This document shows, piece by piece, positions 1 through 7,839 of a stretch of DNA of 64,000 nt. The notes under the pieces were generated by a model. The model was not told the DNA's origin and searched no databases. It saw nothing but the letters and a program-made list of their open reading frames with translations. Positions within the stretch are counted from its first letter, which is position 1, and each line of letters opens with the position of its first letter. The DNA lies in contig CAXBMB010000011.1 in NCBI GenBank assembly GCA_963976695.1, forward strand, positions 1 to 64,000, in the 5' to 3' direction. This DNA comes from CAXBMB01 sp963976695. Lineage in GTDB: Bacteria; Pseudomonadota; Alphaproteobacteria; Kiloniellales; DSM-21159. The position numbers and the translations under genes were made by a program.

Positions 1-763
1 CGCCGACGCGGCGGGCCGGGAAGTGGTTCTCTGGGTCGATACTTTCAACACCTATCAAGAACCGGAAAACGCCCGCGCCGCCCTGAAGGTTCTGCGCGCG
101 GCCGGCTATAAGGTGCATTGTCCCAGCCCCGCCGATGGCGGCCGCCCGGCCTGTTGCGGCCGCACCTTTCTTTCCGCCGGCCTGGTGGCGCAAGCCAAGG
201 CCGAAGCGTCCCGGTTGATTGAAACGCTGCGCCCTTACGCCGAACGGGGGCTTCCAATTATCGGGCTGGAGCCGTCCTGCCTGCTGTCCCTGCGCGATGA
301 ATACACCGTGCTGTTCGACAAGCAGTTGGTGGACAGCATCACCAAGCAGTCCTTCCTGCTCGAGGAATTTCTGGTCGCCGAGCAGGAGAGCGGACGCCTC
401 AAGCTGGCGCTGCACGCCGGCGCCGCCGAGAAGGTGCTGCTGCACGGCCACTGCCACCAAAAGGCGTTTGGCGTCATGACCGCGGTGGAAAAAGCGCTGC
501 GCCTGGTGCCGGGCCTGGAGGTCGAAACCGTTGCGTCGAGTTGCTGCGGCATGGCGGGCAGCTTTGGCTATCAGGCGGAGACCTATGACCTGTCGATGAA
601 AATGGCCGAGGCCGACCTTCTGCCGGCGGTCCGCCAAGCCGACCAGACCACCATGATCGTCGCCGACGGCACCAGTTGCCGGCACCAAATTAAGGATGGC
701 AGCGCGCGCCAGGCCGTGCATGTCGCACGCCTGCTTGAAGCCGCGCTGGCCAAGCAATCGTGA
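1..763 (+). CDS. FAD/Fe-S D-2-hydroxyacid dehydrogenase, C-terminal part (5' end outside window)
   Basis: The reading frame is open to the left edge (frame starting at base 2), so only the last 253 residues are visible. They form a cysteine-rich CCG-type Fe-S oxidoreductase module. There are two CCG motifs, ACCGRTFLSAG near the start and SSCCGMAGSFGYQ near the end, with GLEPSCLLSLRDEY and HGHCHQKAF between them. This arrangement is typical of the C-terminal half of large FAD-plus-Fe-S dehydrogenases (YdiJ, D-lactate or D-2-hydroxyglutarate dehydrogenase type, about 1000 residues), which oxidise a 2-hydroxyacid and pass electrons to the respiratory chain. It could also be a separate GlpC/LldE-like subunit, because the FAD domain is not in the window. 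The substrate cannot be told from this part. Confidence 0.8.
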   Translation, partial: ADAAGREVVLWVDTFNTYQEPENARAALKVLRAAGYKVHCPSPADGGRPACCGRTFLSAGLVAQAKAEASRLIETLRPYAERGLPIIGLEPSCLLSLRDEYTVLFDKQLVDSITKQSFLLEEFLVAEQESGRLKLALHAGAAEKVLLHGHCHQKAFGVMTAVEKALRLVPGLEVETVASSCCGMAGSFGYQAETYDLSMKMAEADLLPAVRQADQTTMIVADGTSCRHQIKDGSARQAVHVARLLEAALAKQS

Positions 764-1002
764 CAGGCCAGCTTCGCTTGACCGGACCGCCGGTTCATCG
801 GATAAAGCGCGGCGCCCGAACCGGAACAACGCGGCTTGACCGCGCCGCGCGGTGCAAAAGATACGGCACACGACCCAGACCAGGCCGCACCAGATGAAAA
901 TTTTACTCCATGAATTCAAAGTCTTGTGGTTCAACTATTTTCAACGGCCGCTCCCATGGGTTACAAAGACTGGTTCTGTTTTGATCTGTTAAAGTTGGCG
1001 CC

Positions 1003-1725
1003 ATGACAGCACCCGACGATTCTCTCATTGAAATACCGTCCGACCTTTCACCGTCCGGCGACGGTCTGTCCACGCGTCCGCCGTTGCATGGCAAGGTGGT
1101 GGCCGAACTGCGCCAGTTGATTATTGAAGGCGCGCTGGCCCCCGGCGAGCGCTTGCCCGAGAAGATGCTGTGCGACCGCTTCAACATCTCCCGCACCCCG
1201 CTGCGTGAAGCCATTCGCATGTTGGCCGCCGAAGGTCTGGTGGTGTTGACGCCGAACCGCGGGGCGACCATCTCAACGGTCACCGTGGCCGACATCGATG
1301 AAATGTTCCCGATCATGGGGTCACTGGAGGCCCTGGCCGGCGAATTGGCCTGTCAGCACATCACCGAAGACCAGCTGGCTGAAATTCGCGCCTTTCATTT
1401 CCAGATGGTTCTGCACTATCGCCGCCGTGAGCTGGCCGACTATTTCCGCCTCAACCAGGCGATACACAATAAAATTCTCGCCGCCGCCAACAACCCGACC
1501 CTGACCGCCATGCACGCCAACCTGGAAGTGCGGATCTGCCGATCGCGGTATATGGCCAACATGTCCGAGACCCGCTGGGCCAATGCCGTCAGGGAGCACG
1601 AAGAGATGCTGGAAGCCCTGGACGCGCGCGATGGGCTTCGGCTGGCCGACATCCTGAAGAAACATCTGGAAAACAAGCGCGCGACGGTTAAGGAAGCGCT
1701 GCTGAGGAAAATTCAGCAGGCTTAG
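1003..1725 (+). CDS. GntR-family transcriptional regulator with FCD domain
   Basis: The 240-residue protein has an N-terminal winged helix-turn-helix (about residues 29-95), including the family pattern RTPLREAIRMLAAEGLV. A helical FCD ligand-binding domain follows (about 100-225), with histidines in REHEEMLEAL and LKKHLENKR where FCD proteins bind metal or carboxylate ligands. Family members repress or activate operons for organic acid and sugar-acid use. It stands 239 bases after the hydroxyacid dehydrogenase on the same strand, so control of that gene by its substrate is a reasonable guess and no more. The ATG at 1003 is the first plausible start. It is followed by an unlinked flagellar operon. 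Confidence 0.88.
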   Translation: MTAPDDSLIEIPSDLSPSGDGLSTRPPLHGKVVAELRQLIIEGALAPGERLPEKMLCDRFNISRTPLREAIRMLAAEGLVVLTPNRGATISTVTVADIDEMFPIMGSLEALAGELACQHITEDQLAEIRAFHFQMVLHYRRRELADYFRLNQAIHNKILAAANNPTLTAMHANLEVRICRSRYMANMSETRWANAVREHEEMLEALDARDGLRLADILKKHLENKRATVKEALLRKIQQA

Positions 1726-1889
1726 ACCGGCTGCGGCTGGCCGCGAAGGCTACCGATGGCCACCGACGGCGGGTTTCTTTTTGCCCGGGCAAAACCGGCC
1801 CGGCCCCGAACAAATGTCGGAAGAGAGCGCGGCGAGCGCGCGGCGCGACCGGGCGAAAGCCGCCTTTCCCAACCGTCCAAAAATTTCCC

Positions 1890-1902
1890 GGCAATTTCTG
1901 CC
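1890..1902 (+). promoter_or_regulatory. Candidate FlbD (ftr-like) element upstream of flgF
   Basis: GGCAATTTCTGCC fits the 13-base pattern GGCAA-N4-TKCC that recurs before the sigma-54 flagellar promoters and fliF in this window. It lies about 90 bases upstream of the -24 element, a normal enhancer distance for an FlbD-type activator. Assignment to FlbD is inference from the Caulobacter ftr system and from flbD being present at 30771. Confidence 0.55.
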
Positions 1903-1988
1903 CAGCCGGCTAAATACAGCCGGAAGAATTCGACCATCTACGATCAAAATAAATTAATAACCCATTGATATTAATAAAAACTCCAAGT

Positions 1989-2004
1989 TGGCACGTCCTC
2001 TGCA
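1989..2004 (+). promoter_or_regulatory. Sigma-54 (RpoN) promoter of the flgF operon
   Basis: TGGCACGTCCTCTGCA matches the -24/-12 pattern TGGCAC-N5-TTGCA with one change in the -12 part. It lies 112 bases upstream of the chosen flgF start, so it should drive flgF-flgG-flgA-flgH. Confidence 0.82.
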
Positions 2005-2115
2005 TCCCTGTTGTCGTCCCTGAGGATCGGCAAGGCGCAGAGCACCGATTTCGGGGATTGCCGGCAGCGCCAACCAATCGGCCTGGCAGGACCCACGGAA
2101 CGGGAAAATCGGACG

Positions 2116-2880
2116 ATGGAAAATACAGGCTACATTGGACTGTCAGGACAATCCGCGCTGAACCGGGAAATGGCCGTGATCGCCAACAATATCGCGAACA
2201 TGAACACGCCCGCGTTCCGCGCCAAGTCCGTGATGTTCGTCGAGTACCTGCAGGAAACCACCGACCCGACCACCGGCCGAAAAACCACCCTCAGCCAGGT
2301 TCAGGACGTGGCGACCTATCCCGACCTGAAGGAGGGTCCGCTGCTGTCAACCGACAACCCGCTGGATTTGGCGATTTCCGGTCAGGGCTACTTCACCATC
2401 GAGACCGAGCGCGGCGAGCGCTACACGCGCAACGGCCAGTTCACCATGGACGTCGACGGCCAGATCGTCACCGCCTCGGGCGATCCGCTGCTGTCCAAGA
2501 CCGGTCGCCCCTTCAAGGTCCCCCTGGGCTCCACGGACATTCAAATCACCCGCGACGGCACCATCTCGGTTCGCGACCCGATCAACCGGGCTGCGTCGAT
2601 TGTGCTGGGGCAGATCGAAATCGTCTACTTCGAAAATGAATATCAGTTGAAGCAGGGCCGCGACGGGCTGTACAAGCCCCAGCCCGGCGTCAAGCCCGAG
2701 AAATCGGAAGAGGTCGACATCGTCCAAAACATGATCGAACAGTCGAACGTCAAGGGCGTCATTGAGATGACCAAGTTGATTGATGTCGTTCGGCGCTATG
2801 AAGCCTCCAGCAACATGATGGAAGACGAGCACAAACGGTTGCGCGACGCCATCAGCACCCTCACGCAGAGTTCCGCGTAA
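2116..2880 (+). CDS. flgF: Flagellar proximal rod protein FlgF
   Basis: FlgF is one of the axial rod proteins that cross the periplasm inside the P and L rings. The 254-residue product has the N-terminal rod/hook motif (MAVIANNIANMNTPAFRAKS) and the matching C-terminal heptad segment (EQSNVKGVIEMTKLIDVVRRYE) shared by flagellar axial proteins. The middle part contains the family pattern NPLDLAISGQGYFTIETERGE. I chose the ATG at 2116, not the in-frame start at 2011, because homology begins there and 2011 would lie only a few bases after the sigma-54 promoter. The Shine-Dalgarno sequence is weak. It is first in an operon with flgG 29 bases downstream. Confidence 0.95.
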   Translation: MENTGYIGLSGQSALNREMAVIANNIANMNTPAFRAKSVMFVEYLQETTDPTTGRKTTLSQVQDVATYPDLKEGPLLSTDNPLDLAISGQGYFTIETERGERYTRNGQFTMDVDGQIVTASGDPLLSKTGRPFKVPLGSTDIQITRDGTISVRDPINRAASIVLGQIEIVYFENEYQLKQGRDGLYKPQPGVKPEKSEEVDIVQNMIEQSNVKGVIEMTKLIDVVRRYEASSNMMEDEHKRLRDAISTLTQSSA

Positions 2881-2909
2881 CCTCGACCGCTTCCTGAAAG
2901 GATACCCCC

Positions 2910-3695
2910 ATGAGAGCTCTTTCCATCGGCGCGACCGGCATGTTGGCCCAGCAGCTAAATGTCGAGGTGATCTCCAACAACATCGCCAACATGAACACCA
3001 CGGGCTTCAAGCGCGGTCGGGCGGAATTCCAGGATCTGCTGTACCAGGACATGCGCCGGGTCGGCGCGGCCTCGTCCGACGCCGGCACCATCGTTCCCTC
3101 CGGCGTGCAGATCGGCCTGGGCGTGAAGCCGGCCGCCATCTACCGCATCGGCGAGCAAGGCAATATCGATGTCACCGACAATTCCCTGGACCTGGCCATC
3201 AACGGCAACGGCTTCTTTCAAGTCGAACTGCCCGACGGCTCGACCGCCTACTCCCGGGCCGGCAGCTTCCAGCTCAGCCCGAACGGCGATCTCGTAACCG
3301 CCGACGGCTACACCGTCATGCCGGGGATCACCATTCCGATCGACGCCGTTGGCATCACCATCAACGTCAACGGCGAGGTCTATGTCGATCAGGACGGCCA
3401 AGTCGACGCCACCAATGTCGGGCAGCTGGAGTTGGCCGTCTTTGCCAACCAGGCCGGTTTGGAAGCCGCTGGCGACAACCTCTTCCTGGAAACCGCGGCC
3501 TCGGGCGCGGCGACCTCCGCCACGCCCGGCACCCCGGGCTTCGGTTCGCTGATCCAAGGCGCGCTGGAGACCTCGAACGTGAACGTGGTGACGGAAATGT
3601 CAAACCTGATCTCCGCCCAGCGGGCTTACGAGATGAACTCCAAGGTCATTCAGGCCGCCGACGAAATGATGCGCAACACCTCACAGCTCCGTTAA
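2910..3695 (+). CDS. flgG: Flagellar distal rod protein FlgG
   Basis: This 261-residue protein of normal family length forms the distal rod. Visible landmarks are the N-terminal SNNIANMNTTGFKRGRAEFQ motif, the central DNSLDLAINGNGFFQVELPDG, and the C-terminal LETSNVNVVTEMSNLISAQR helix typical of rod and hook proteins. It follows flgF by 29 bases and precedes flgA, the usual alphaproteobacterial order. A good Shine-Dalgarno (GAAAGGA) lies just before the ATG. Confidence 0.97.
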   Translation: MRALSIGATGMLAQQLNVEVISNNIANMNTTGFKRGRAEFQDLLYQDMRRVGAASSDAGTIVPSGVQIGLGVKPAAIYRIGEQGNIDVTDNSLDLAINGNGFFQVELPDGSTAYSRAGSFQLSPNGDLVTADGYTVMPGITIPIDAVGITINVNGEVYVDQDGQVDATNVGQLELAVFANQAGLEAAGDNLFLETAASGAATSATPGTPGFGSLIQGALETSNVNVVTEMSNLISAQRAYEMNSKVIQAADEMMRNTSQLR

Positions 3696-3737
3696 ATCAA
3701 ACCAAAGTGAGCCCCCGTTAAAGGAAAGGCCACCGCC

Positions 3738-4874
3738 ATGCGTAAACTGCTCCTTGCCACCGTTATTGCGCCCTTGTTCCTGGCCTCGCCAGCGGTTCAA
3801 GCCGGCACCGGGACCGACGCGTCAACGCAAGCGCCACAGCAAAACGCCCTGCAACGCCTGCTGGCGGGCCAACCGGAAACCGAGCAGGAAACCCACCGGA
3901 AATCCGCCACCCTATCCGGTGAGGCGACCGGTGAGGCAGCCAGCGAGACAGCCGGTGAGAACGTCAGCTATCCGGCGCCGGTCGGGCTCAACCCGACGGT
4001 TCGGGTGCAGGGGCAGATCGTGCGTCTTGGCCATCTTTTCAGCGGCCTGGATGATCGCGCCAACACCCCGATCGCCCGCAGTCCCGACCTGGGACGCACC
4101 GTCGAACTGACCGCCCAGTGGCTGGGCGCCGTGGCGCGGAGCTACAACATCGACTGGGCGCCGCGTTCCACGTTCGACGTCAGTCGGGTCGAGCGCGCCA
4201 GCTTGACGATTACCACCAGCGACATCGTGCCGGTTCTGCTGGCCGCGCTGGATAGCGACGGCGACGGCGACACCAGCAACATCGACCTGCAATTGGACGA
4301 CCCCAACGCCACCTTCCTGCTCCCCGAAGAGGCGGGCAGGACCCTGTCGCTGATCGCTTTTCGCCAAGACAGCCGCACCGGTCGTTTCGCCGCCACCCTG
4401 GACCTGGGCAGCAAGGGCGTCAACCAGCGCCGCGTCGAGCTGAACGGCCAGTCCTACGAGAAGATTCGCATTCCGGTGCTGCGGCAACGGCTGGGCGAAA
4501 AAGCCGTCGTATCCGCCGGCGACATCGACTGGCTGTCGGTCCGGGCCGACCGACTCGCCAAGGGCAGCGTCACCGACGAAGCCGATCTGATCGGCAAGGC
4601 CCTGCACCGCCGGGTTCGCGCCGGCCAGCCGATCCGGCTGTCCGATCTTGGCGACCCGGTGACCATCAACAAGAAGGCCCCCGTCACCATTCTGGTCAAG
4701 GAAGGCTTGATGCAGCTCACCGCCCAAGGCCGGGCCCTGGAAGACGGCCAGGTGGGCGAATCGATCAAGGTGATGAACGTGTACTCGAACAAAACCGTTT
4801 ACGCCGTGGTGGTCGACGAGAACCTGGTGGAAGTCAGCCTCTCCAGCAAGCAAACCGCCTTTGTCACGCAATAG
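3738..4874 (+). CDS. flgA: Flagellar P-ring assembly chaperone FlgA
   Basis: FlgA is a periplasmic chaperone that helps FlgI build the P ring. The 378-residue product starts with a signal peptide (MRKLLLATVIAPLFLASPAVQA, cleavage near residue 22). The C-terminal third carries the SAF/ChapFlgA region (IRIPVLRQRLGEKAVVSAGD, then RVRAGQPIRLSDL and VYSNKTVYAVVVDENLVEV). It is longer than many FlgA proteins. The extra length is a low-complexity stretch rich in A, E, T and G (about residues 25-80), within which GEATGEAASETAGE looks repetitive. It lies between flgG and flgH in the sigma-54 driven operon. Confidence 0.9.
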   Translation: MRKLLLATVIAPLFLASPAVQAGTGTDASTQAPQQNALQRLLAGQPETEQETHRKSATLSGEATGEAASETAGENVSYPAPVGLNPTVRVQGQIVRLGHLFSGLDDRANTPIARSPDLGRTVELTAQWLGAVARSYNIDWAPRSTFDVSRVERASLTITTSDIVPVLLAALDSDGDGDTSNIDLQLDDPNATFLLPEEAGRTLSLIAFRQDSRTGRFAATLDLGSKGVNQRRVELNGQSYEKIRIPVLRQRLGEKAVVSAGDIDWLSVRADRLAKGSVTDEADLIGKALHRRVRAGQPIRLSDLGDPVTINKKAPVTILVKEGLMQLTAQGRALEDGQVGESIKVMNVYSNKTVYAVVVDENLVEVSLSSKQTAFVTQ

Positions 4875-4994
4875 TCCGCGGCGAACGGTCGCCGACAAGC
4901 CGACTTGCTGCACCGAACCAGCGGGTCAGATGAGTGAAACGGCGCCGCGCGTCGCGCGAAGCCGAAAGAAAAAAATATTCCCATGAGGAAAGCC

Positions 4995-5771
4995 ATGCGC
5001 AACTCAAACAGAAAATCGCAAATCCTCCGCTTAGCCAAGACAACCGCCGCCTTGCTGTTGGCCGGTTCGCTGAGCGGCTGTCTGTTTACCGAGCGCCTTG
5101 CCAATGTCGGGCAGGCCCCCGCGCTCAGTCAGATCGACAACCCCGCCAAGCTGAACGGCAACCGGCCGTTGGTGCTGCCAATGCCCCAGCCGGCCGAAGA
5201 GGCGTACGTCCAGGAAGCCAACTCGCTCTGGCGCCAGGGCAGCCGTTCGTTTTTCAAGGACCAACGGGCCCGCAACGTCGGCGACCTGATCACGGTCGAC
5301 ATCCAGATCAACGACAGCGCCAACCTCTCCAATGAGACCGAGCGCACCCGAGACAACTCGGAAAACGCCGGCCTGACCAACGCACTCGGCTGGGAAACCC
5401 AACTCGGTGAGGTGTTGACCGGCGTCGATCCGACCTCGCTGATCAACGCCAACAGCGACTCCAAGTCCAACGGCAAGGGAACGGTCAAACGCAACGAGAG
5501 CATCAAAATGACCGTCGCGGCTATGGTCACGCAAGTTCTGCCCAACGGCAACATGGTGATCGCCGGGCGCCAGGAAACCCGCGTCAACTTCGAAATCCGT
5601 GAGCTGCAGGTGGCGGGGATCATCCGCGCCGAGGACATCACCAACACCAACACCATATCCTTTAATCAGATCGCCGAAGCCCGGATTTCCTATGGCGGAC
5701 GCGGCCAGCTCAGCGATGTTCAACAGCCCCGCTACGGTCAACAGATTTATGACATTCTCTGGCCGTTCTGA
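4995..5771 (+). CDS. flgH: Flagellar L-ring lipoprotein FlgH
   Basis: FlgH forms the outer-membrane L ring. The product carries a lipoprotein signal with lipobox LSGC; the lipidated cysteine is residue 29 from this start. The conserved region DQRARNVGDLITVDIQINDSA and the ending RYGQQIYDILWPF are family hallmarks. I prefer the ATG at 4995 because AGGA at 4986-4989 stands 5 bases before it. The ATG at 4983 (four residues longer) has a poorer ribosome binding site. Last gene of the flgF operon, followed by two strong terminators. Confidence 0.93.
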   Translation: MRNSNRKSQILRLAKTTAALLLAGSLSGCLFTERLANVGQAPALSQIDNPAKLNGNRPLVLPMPQPAEEAYVQEANSLWRQGSRSFFKDQRARNVGDLITVDIQINDSANLSNETERTRDNSENAGLTNALGWETQLGEVLTGVDPTSLINANSDSKSNGKGTVKRNESIKMTVAAMVTQVLPNGNMVIAGRQETRVNFEIRELQVAGIIRAEDITNTNTISFNQIAEARISYGGRGQLSDVQQPRYGQQIYDILWPF

Positions 5772-6001
5772 CCGCCAGGCCCGCCTTCCGTACGCCGGCA
5801 GCGCGCCGGCGTGCGCTGCCGGCGGGCGGCGCACATGACCCGGCCGGCCCGACCCCGGCGCGGCGCGATTTTTTCAACCCCAGAGGTTCCCGTCACCCCT
5901 CACCCTTCGCGGTCGCGCCACCGGCGCGGCGGCTCAAGAAGCACCGGTTTCCTCATCCTTGGCAGTGCCGAGAACAGGAAACCAGCGCATGGCAAAACTT
6001 C

Positions 6002-6034
6002 GGCCGGCTCCCTTGGGGCCGGCCCCTTTTTTTT
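6002..6034 (+). terminator. Rho-independent terminator after flgH
   Basis: A 7-bp perfect stem (GGCCGGC at 6002-6008, GCCGGCC at 6018-6024) with a 9-base loop is followed by CC and eight T residues. Confidence 0.85.
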
Positions 6035-6101
6035 GCCCGCCGGGCCAGCTGCCGATCTCGTGGTTGGGAAAGAGCCGGCGACGACCGCGCGCTCACGGCG
6101 C

Positions 6102-6134
6102 AAAAAAAGGCTGCCGGTTCGGGCAGCCTTTTTT
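6102..6134. terminator. Bidirectional terminator between flgH and dksA
   Basis: The stem GGCTGCC (6109-6115) / GGCAGCC (6122-6128) is flanked by seven A residues on the left and six T residues on the right, so it can stop transcripts from both sides. It lies 35 bases from the dksA stop. Confidence 0.88.
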
Positions 6135-6169
6135 ACTTAACCAGTCAACGGGATCACCCCGAGCCTTGA

Positions 6170-6586
6170 TCAATCGTCGCGCTGGGTTTTTTCCGCCCGT
6201 TCGTGCCGTTCCTGCGCTTCCACCGACAGGGTGGCCACGGGCCGGGCTTCCAGACGACGCAAGGAAATCGGCTCGTTAGTTTCCTCGCAGTACCCGTAGG
6301 TTCCGTTATCAATTCGCTCCAGCGCCGAATCGATCTTGCTGATCAGCTTGCGCTCGCGATCCCGCGTCCGCAACTCCAGCGAGCGATCGGTTTCCAAGGT
6401 CGCCCGATCGGTCAAATCAGGCTCCGCCAAGCTTTCGGACTGAAGGTGGTTCAGCGTTTCACCCGATTCGCGCAGCAATTCGCTACGCCAATTCAGTAGC
6501 TTTTGCCGAAAATACTCCAGCATCCGCTCATTCATAAACTCTTCGTCTTCGCTTGGAAGATATTCTGGTGAAAGTGTAACCGTCAT
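6170..6586 (-). CDS. dksA: DksA-type RNA polymerase-binding transcription factor
   Basis: DksA binds the secondary channel of RNA polymerase and works with ppGpp in the stringent response. The 138-residue protein has the coiled-coil N-terminal half with acidic patches (DLTDRATLETDRSLELRTRD) and the C-terminal globular part (GTYGYCEETNEPISLRRLEA, then TLSVEAQERHERAEK). Only the first of the four zinc-finger cysteines is kept (GYC). Cysteine-poor zinc fingers are known among DksA proteins and are not a sign of decay. The gene is transcribed away from fliX, towards flgH. Confidence 0.93.
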   Translation of the reverse strand: MTVTLSPEYLPSEDEEFMNERMLEYFRQKLLNWRSELLRESGETLNHLQSESLAEPDLTDRATLETDRSLELRTRDRERKLISKIDSALERIDNGTYGYCEETNEPISLRRLEARPVATLSVEAQERHERAEKTQRDD

Positions 6587-6783
6587 TCATAGCACCGCGT
6601 TGAATTGAGCATTCGCGGCGCGAGTATAGAAATTTTTTGCTGTCGCACAAGTCATTCCGCAAAGCGGCGCGTATCGCGCCTGGGATAAGTCGGTTTGGCA
6701 TTGGCCGCGCGCCGGTTTATCGGCGAGATTGTCCGGCGCGCCCGGCGGCGTCCAACCGCAAAAATCAACCGGAGGCCGGGAGG

Positions 6784-7194
6784 TCAGCGCCCCAGCTTGG
6801 CCAACTCCACCGCGGCGCGGATCTCGATTTCATCCAAAACATCCAGCAGCTTCGGATCGGAGACCTGTTCTCGTTTGCTGGCGGCCAGCCGAACCAGCCG
6901 TTCGATTTGAACCGGCGCCAGTCGGCCCTCCAACAGGCCGAGACGGATCTGGTCGAGTTGATCCAACAGATCTTCTCCGCGCTGCTGCGCCTGGGCCTGA
7001 CCGCTCAAGGCATCCGGCACTTCCTGCAGGGAAAGCAGCGCATCGACGGTGGCGACCGGCGCCGCGCCGCTCGCCGCCGAGGTCTTTTCCTCGCCTTCAA
7101 GCGCCTTGGCAAAAGACTCGCCGCCGGACGTCTTGGACTTGTCCTTGCGCTTAACGCTGGCTGTGCGAATTTGTGCGTTTGGATCGATTTTCAT
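6784..7194 (-). CDS. fliX: Flagellar assembly regulator FliX
   Basis: FliX is known from Caulobacter, where it links completion of the class II basal-body structure to the activity of the sigma-54 activator FlbD. The 136-residue product starts MKIDPNAQIR, has a variable low-complexity linker (about residues 15-50), and carries the conserved helical C-terminal region (VDALLSLQEVPD, then DLLDQLDQIRLGLLEGRL and LLDVLDEIEIRAAVELAKL). It is divergent from flgI, the same arrangement as in Caulobacter. An exact TTAA-N7-TTAA CtrA-type box lies at 7432-7446 in the shared upstream region. FlbD itself is encoded at 30771. Confidence 0.9.
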   Translation of the reverse strand: MKIDPNAQIRTASVKRKDKSKTSGGESFAKALEGEEKTSAASGAAPVATVDALLSLQEVPDALSGQAQAQQRGEDLLDQLDQIRLGLLEGRLAPVQIERLVRLAASKREQVSDPKLLDVLDEIEIRAAVELAKLGR

Positions 7195-7431
7195 ATCGGT
7201 TGTGTTTTATCCCCGGCATCTGCCGCGATCGAGGGTGATCATCGACCTATAGTCCCCCAGTTGCGCCACCGCATCAAGGTGGCAGAGCCAATCTGTTTTT
7301 GTTTCAAATTCTGTCGGACATTCGCTGCCCGCCACATCGGCCCGTCGCACTGGCGACCAGCGTGGCCCCAACAGCGGTCGGACAAAACGCCGACCGGAAA
7401 GGCGCTTGGCGACAAGCTGCGCCAACTGTCG

Positions 7432-7446
7432 TTAAAAAGTCGTTAA
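7432..7446. promoter_or_regulatory. CtrA box, exact TTAA-N7-TTAA (fliX/flgI region)
   Basis: TTAA at 7432 and TTAA at 7443 are separated by seven bases, the full consensus spacing for CtrA. It sits about 240 bases upstream of fliX. The CtrA gene is at 40528. Confidence 0.6.
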
Positions 7447-7650
7447 ATCTCCGGTCAAACCTATGAAATCATAGGGATCAATTCTTGCTTGCGCCGGTCT
7501 GCGGCGCGCCGCCCAATCACCGCGCGGAAGCCGTCCTGCCTTAACGGCCCACAGCCGGGACGGCGCCAGCCGGCGCCCGGCGGTAAAAGAAGCGCATCGC
7601 CTTATCGCCGCGCTGGCAGATTTTCCCCGGCGAGGGCAAATCCGACTCTA

Positions 7651-7663
7651 GGCAATCTTTGCC
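7651..7663 (+). promoter_or_regulatory. Candidate FlbD (ftr-like) element upstream of flgI
   Basis: GGCAATCTTTGCC is an exact match to GGCAA-N4-TKCC and lies about 110 bases upstream of the sigma-54 promoter at 7773. FlbD binding is inferred. Confidence 0.55.
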
Positions 7664-7772
7664 CCCGCCGGCACAGATTTTCTTGCCTAGCCTCGCGGTT
7701 TACCCGGTAATTCGCCGCAAAACAGTTCTGAGAAATTTTACTATCTCATTGATATCACGCATTATTTATAGA

Positions 7773-7788
7773 TGGCACGGTTTTCGCA
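7773..7788 (+). promoter_or_regulatory. Sigma-54 promoter of the flgI operon
   Basis: TGGCACGGTTTTCGCA keeps the full TGGCAC -24 block and GCA of the -12 block at the right spacing (one mismatch in TTGC). It lies 52 bases upstream of the flgI start. Confidence 0.72.
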
Positions 7789-7839
7789 TATCAGTTGTCG
7801 AAATGCGACGCAAAAAGCGTCAAAGGAAGAAGCAAAGCC

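Larger units (their letters stand above)
1726..2115. other. Intergenic control region before flgF
   Basis: This 390-base gap holds a perfect 16-base palindrome (1779-1794, TTTTGCCCGGGCAAAA), which could end the upstream transcript. It also holds an FlbD-like motif at 1890-1902 and a sigma-54 promoter at 1989-2004. The part from 1925 to 1985 is AT-rich compared with its surroundings. No convincing gene was seen. Confidence 0.6.
5772..6169. other. Intergenic region between flgH and dksA (convergent)
   Basis: This GC-rich gap has no convincing gene. It contains the flgH terminator at 6002-6034 and a bidirectional terminator at 6102-6134 that separates the two convergent transcription units. Confidence 0.6.
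7195..7839. other. Divergent control region between fliX and flgI
   Basis: This 645-base gap contains a CtrA-type box (7432-7446) that may serve fliX, an FlbD-like motif (7651-7663) and a sigma-54 promoter (7773-7788) that serve flgI. Several imperfect relatives of the FlbD-like motif lie between 7615 and 7690. No convincing gene was seen. Confidence 0.6.

Noticed and set aside
6170..6586. dksA as a decayed gene because three zinc-finger cysteines are missing
   Set aside because: The frame is intact and the rest is well conserved; cysteine-poor DksA proteins are a known functional type.
6637..7446. 269-codon open frame opposite fliX and its upstream region
   Set aside because: It runs through fliX in antisense and through the promoter region; no ribosome binding site or known domain.
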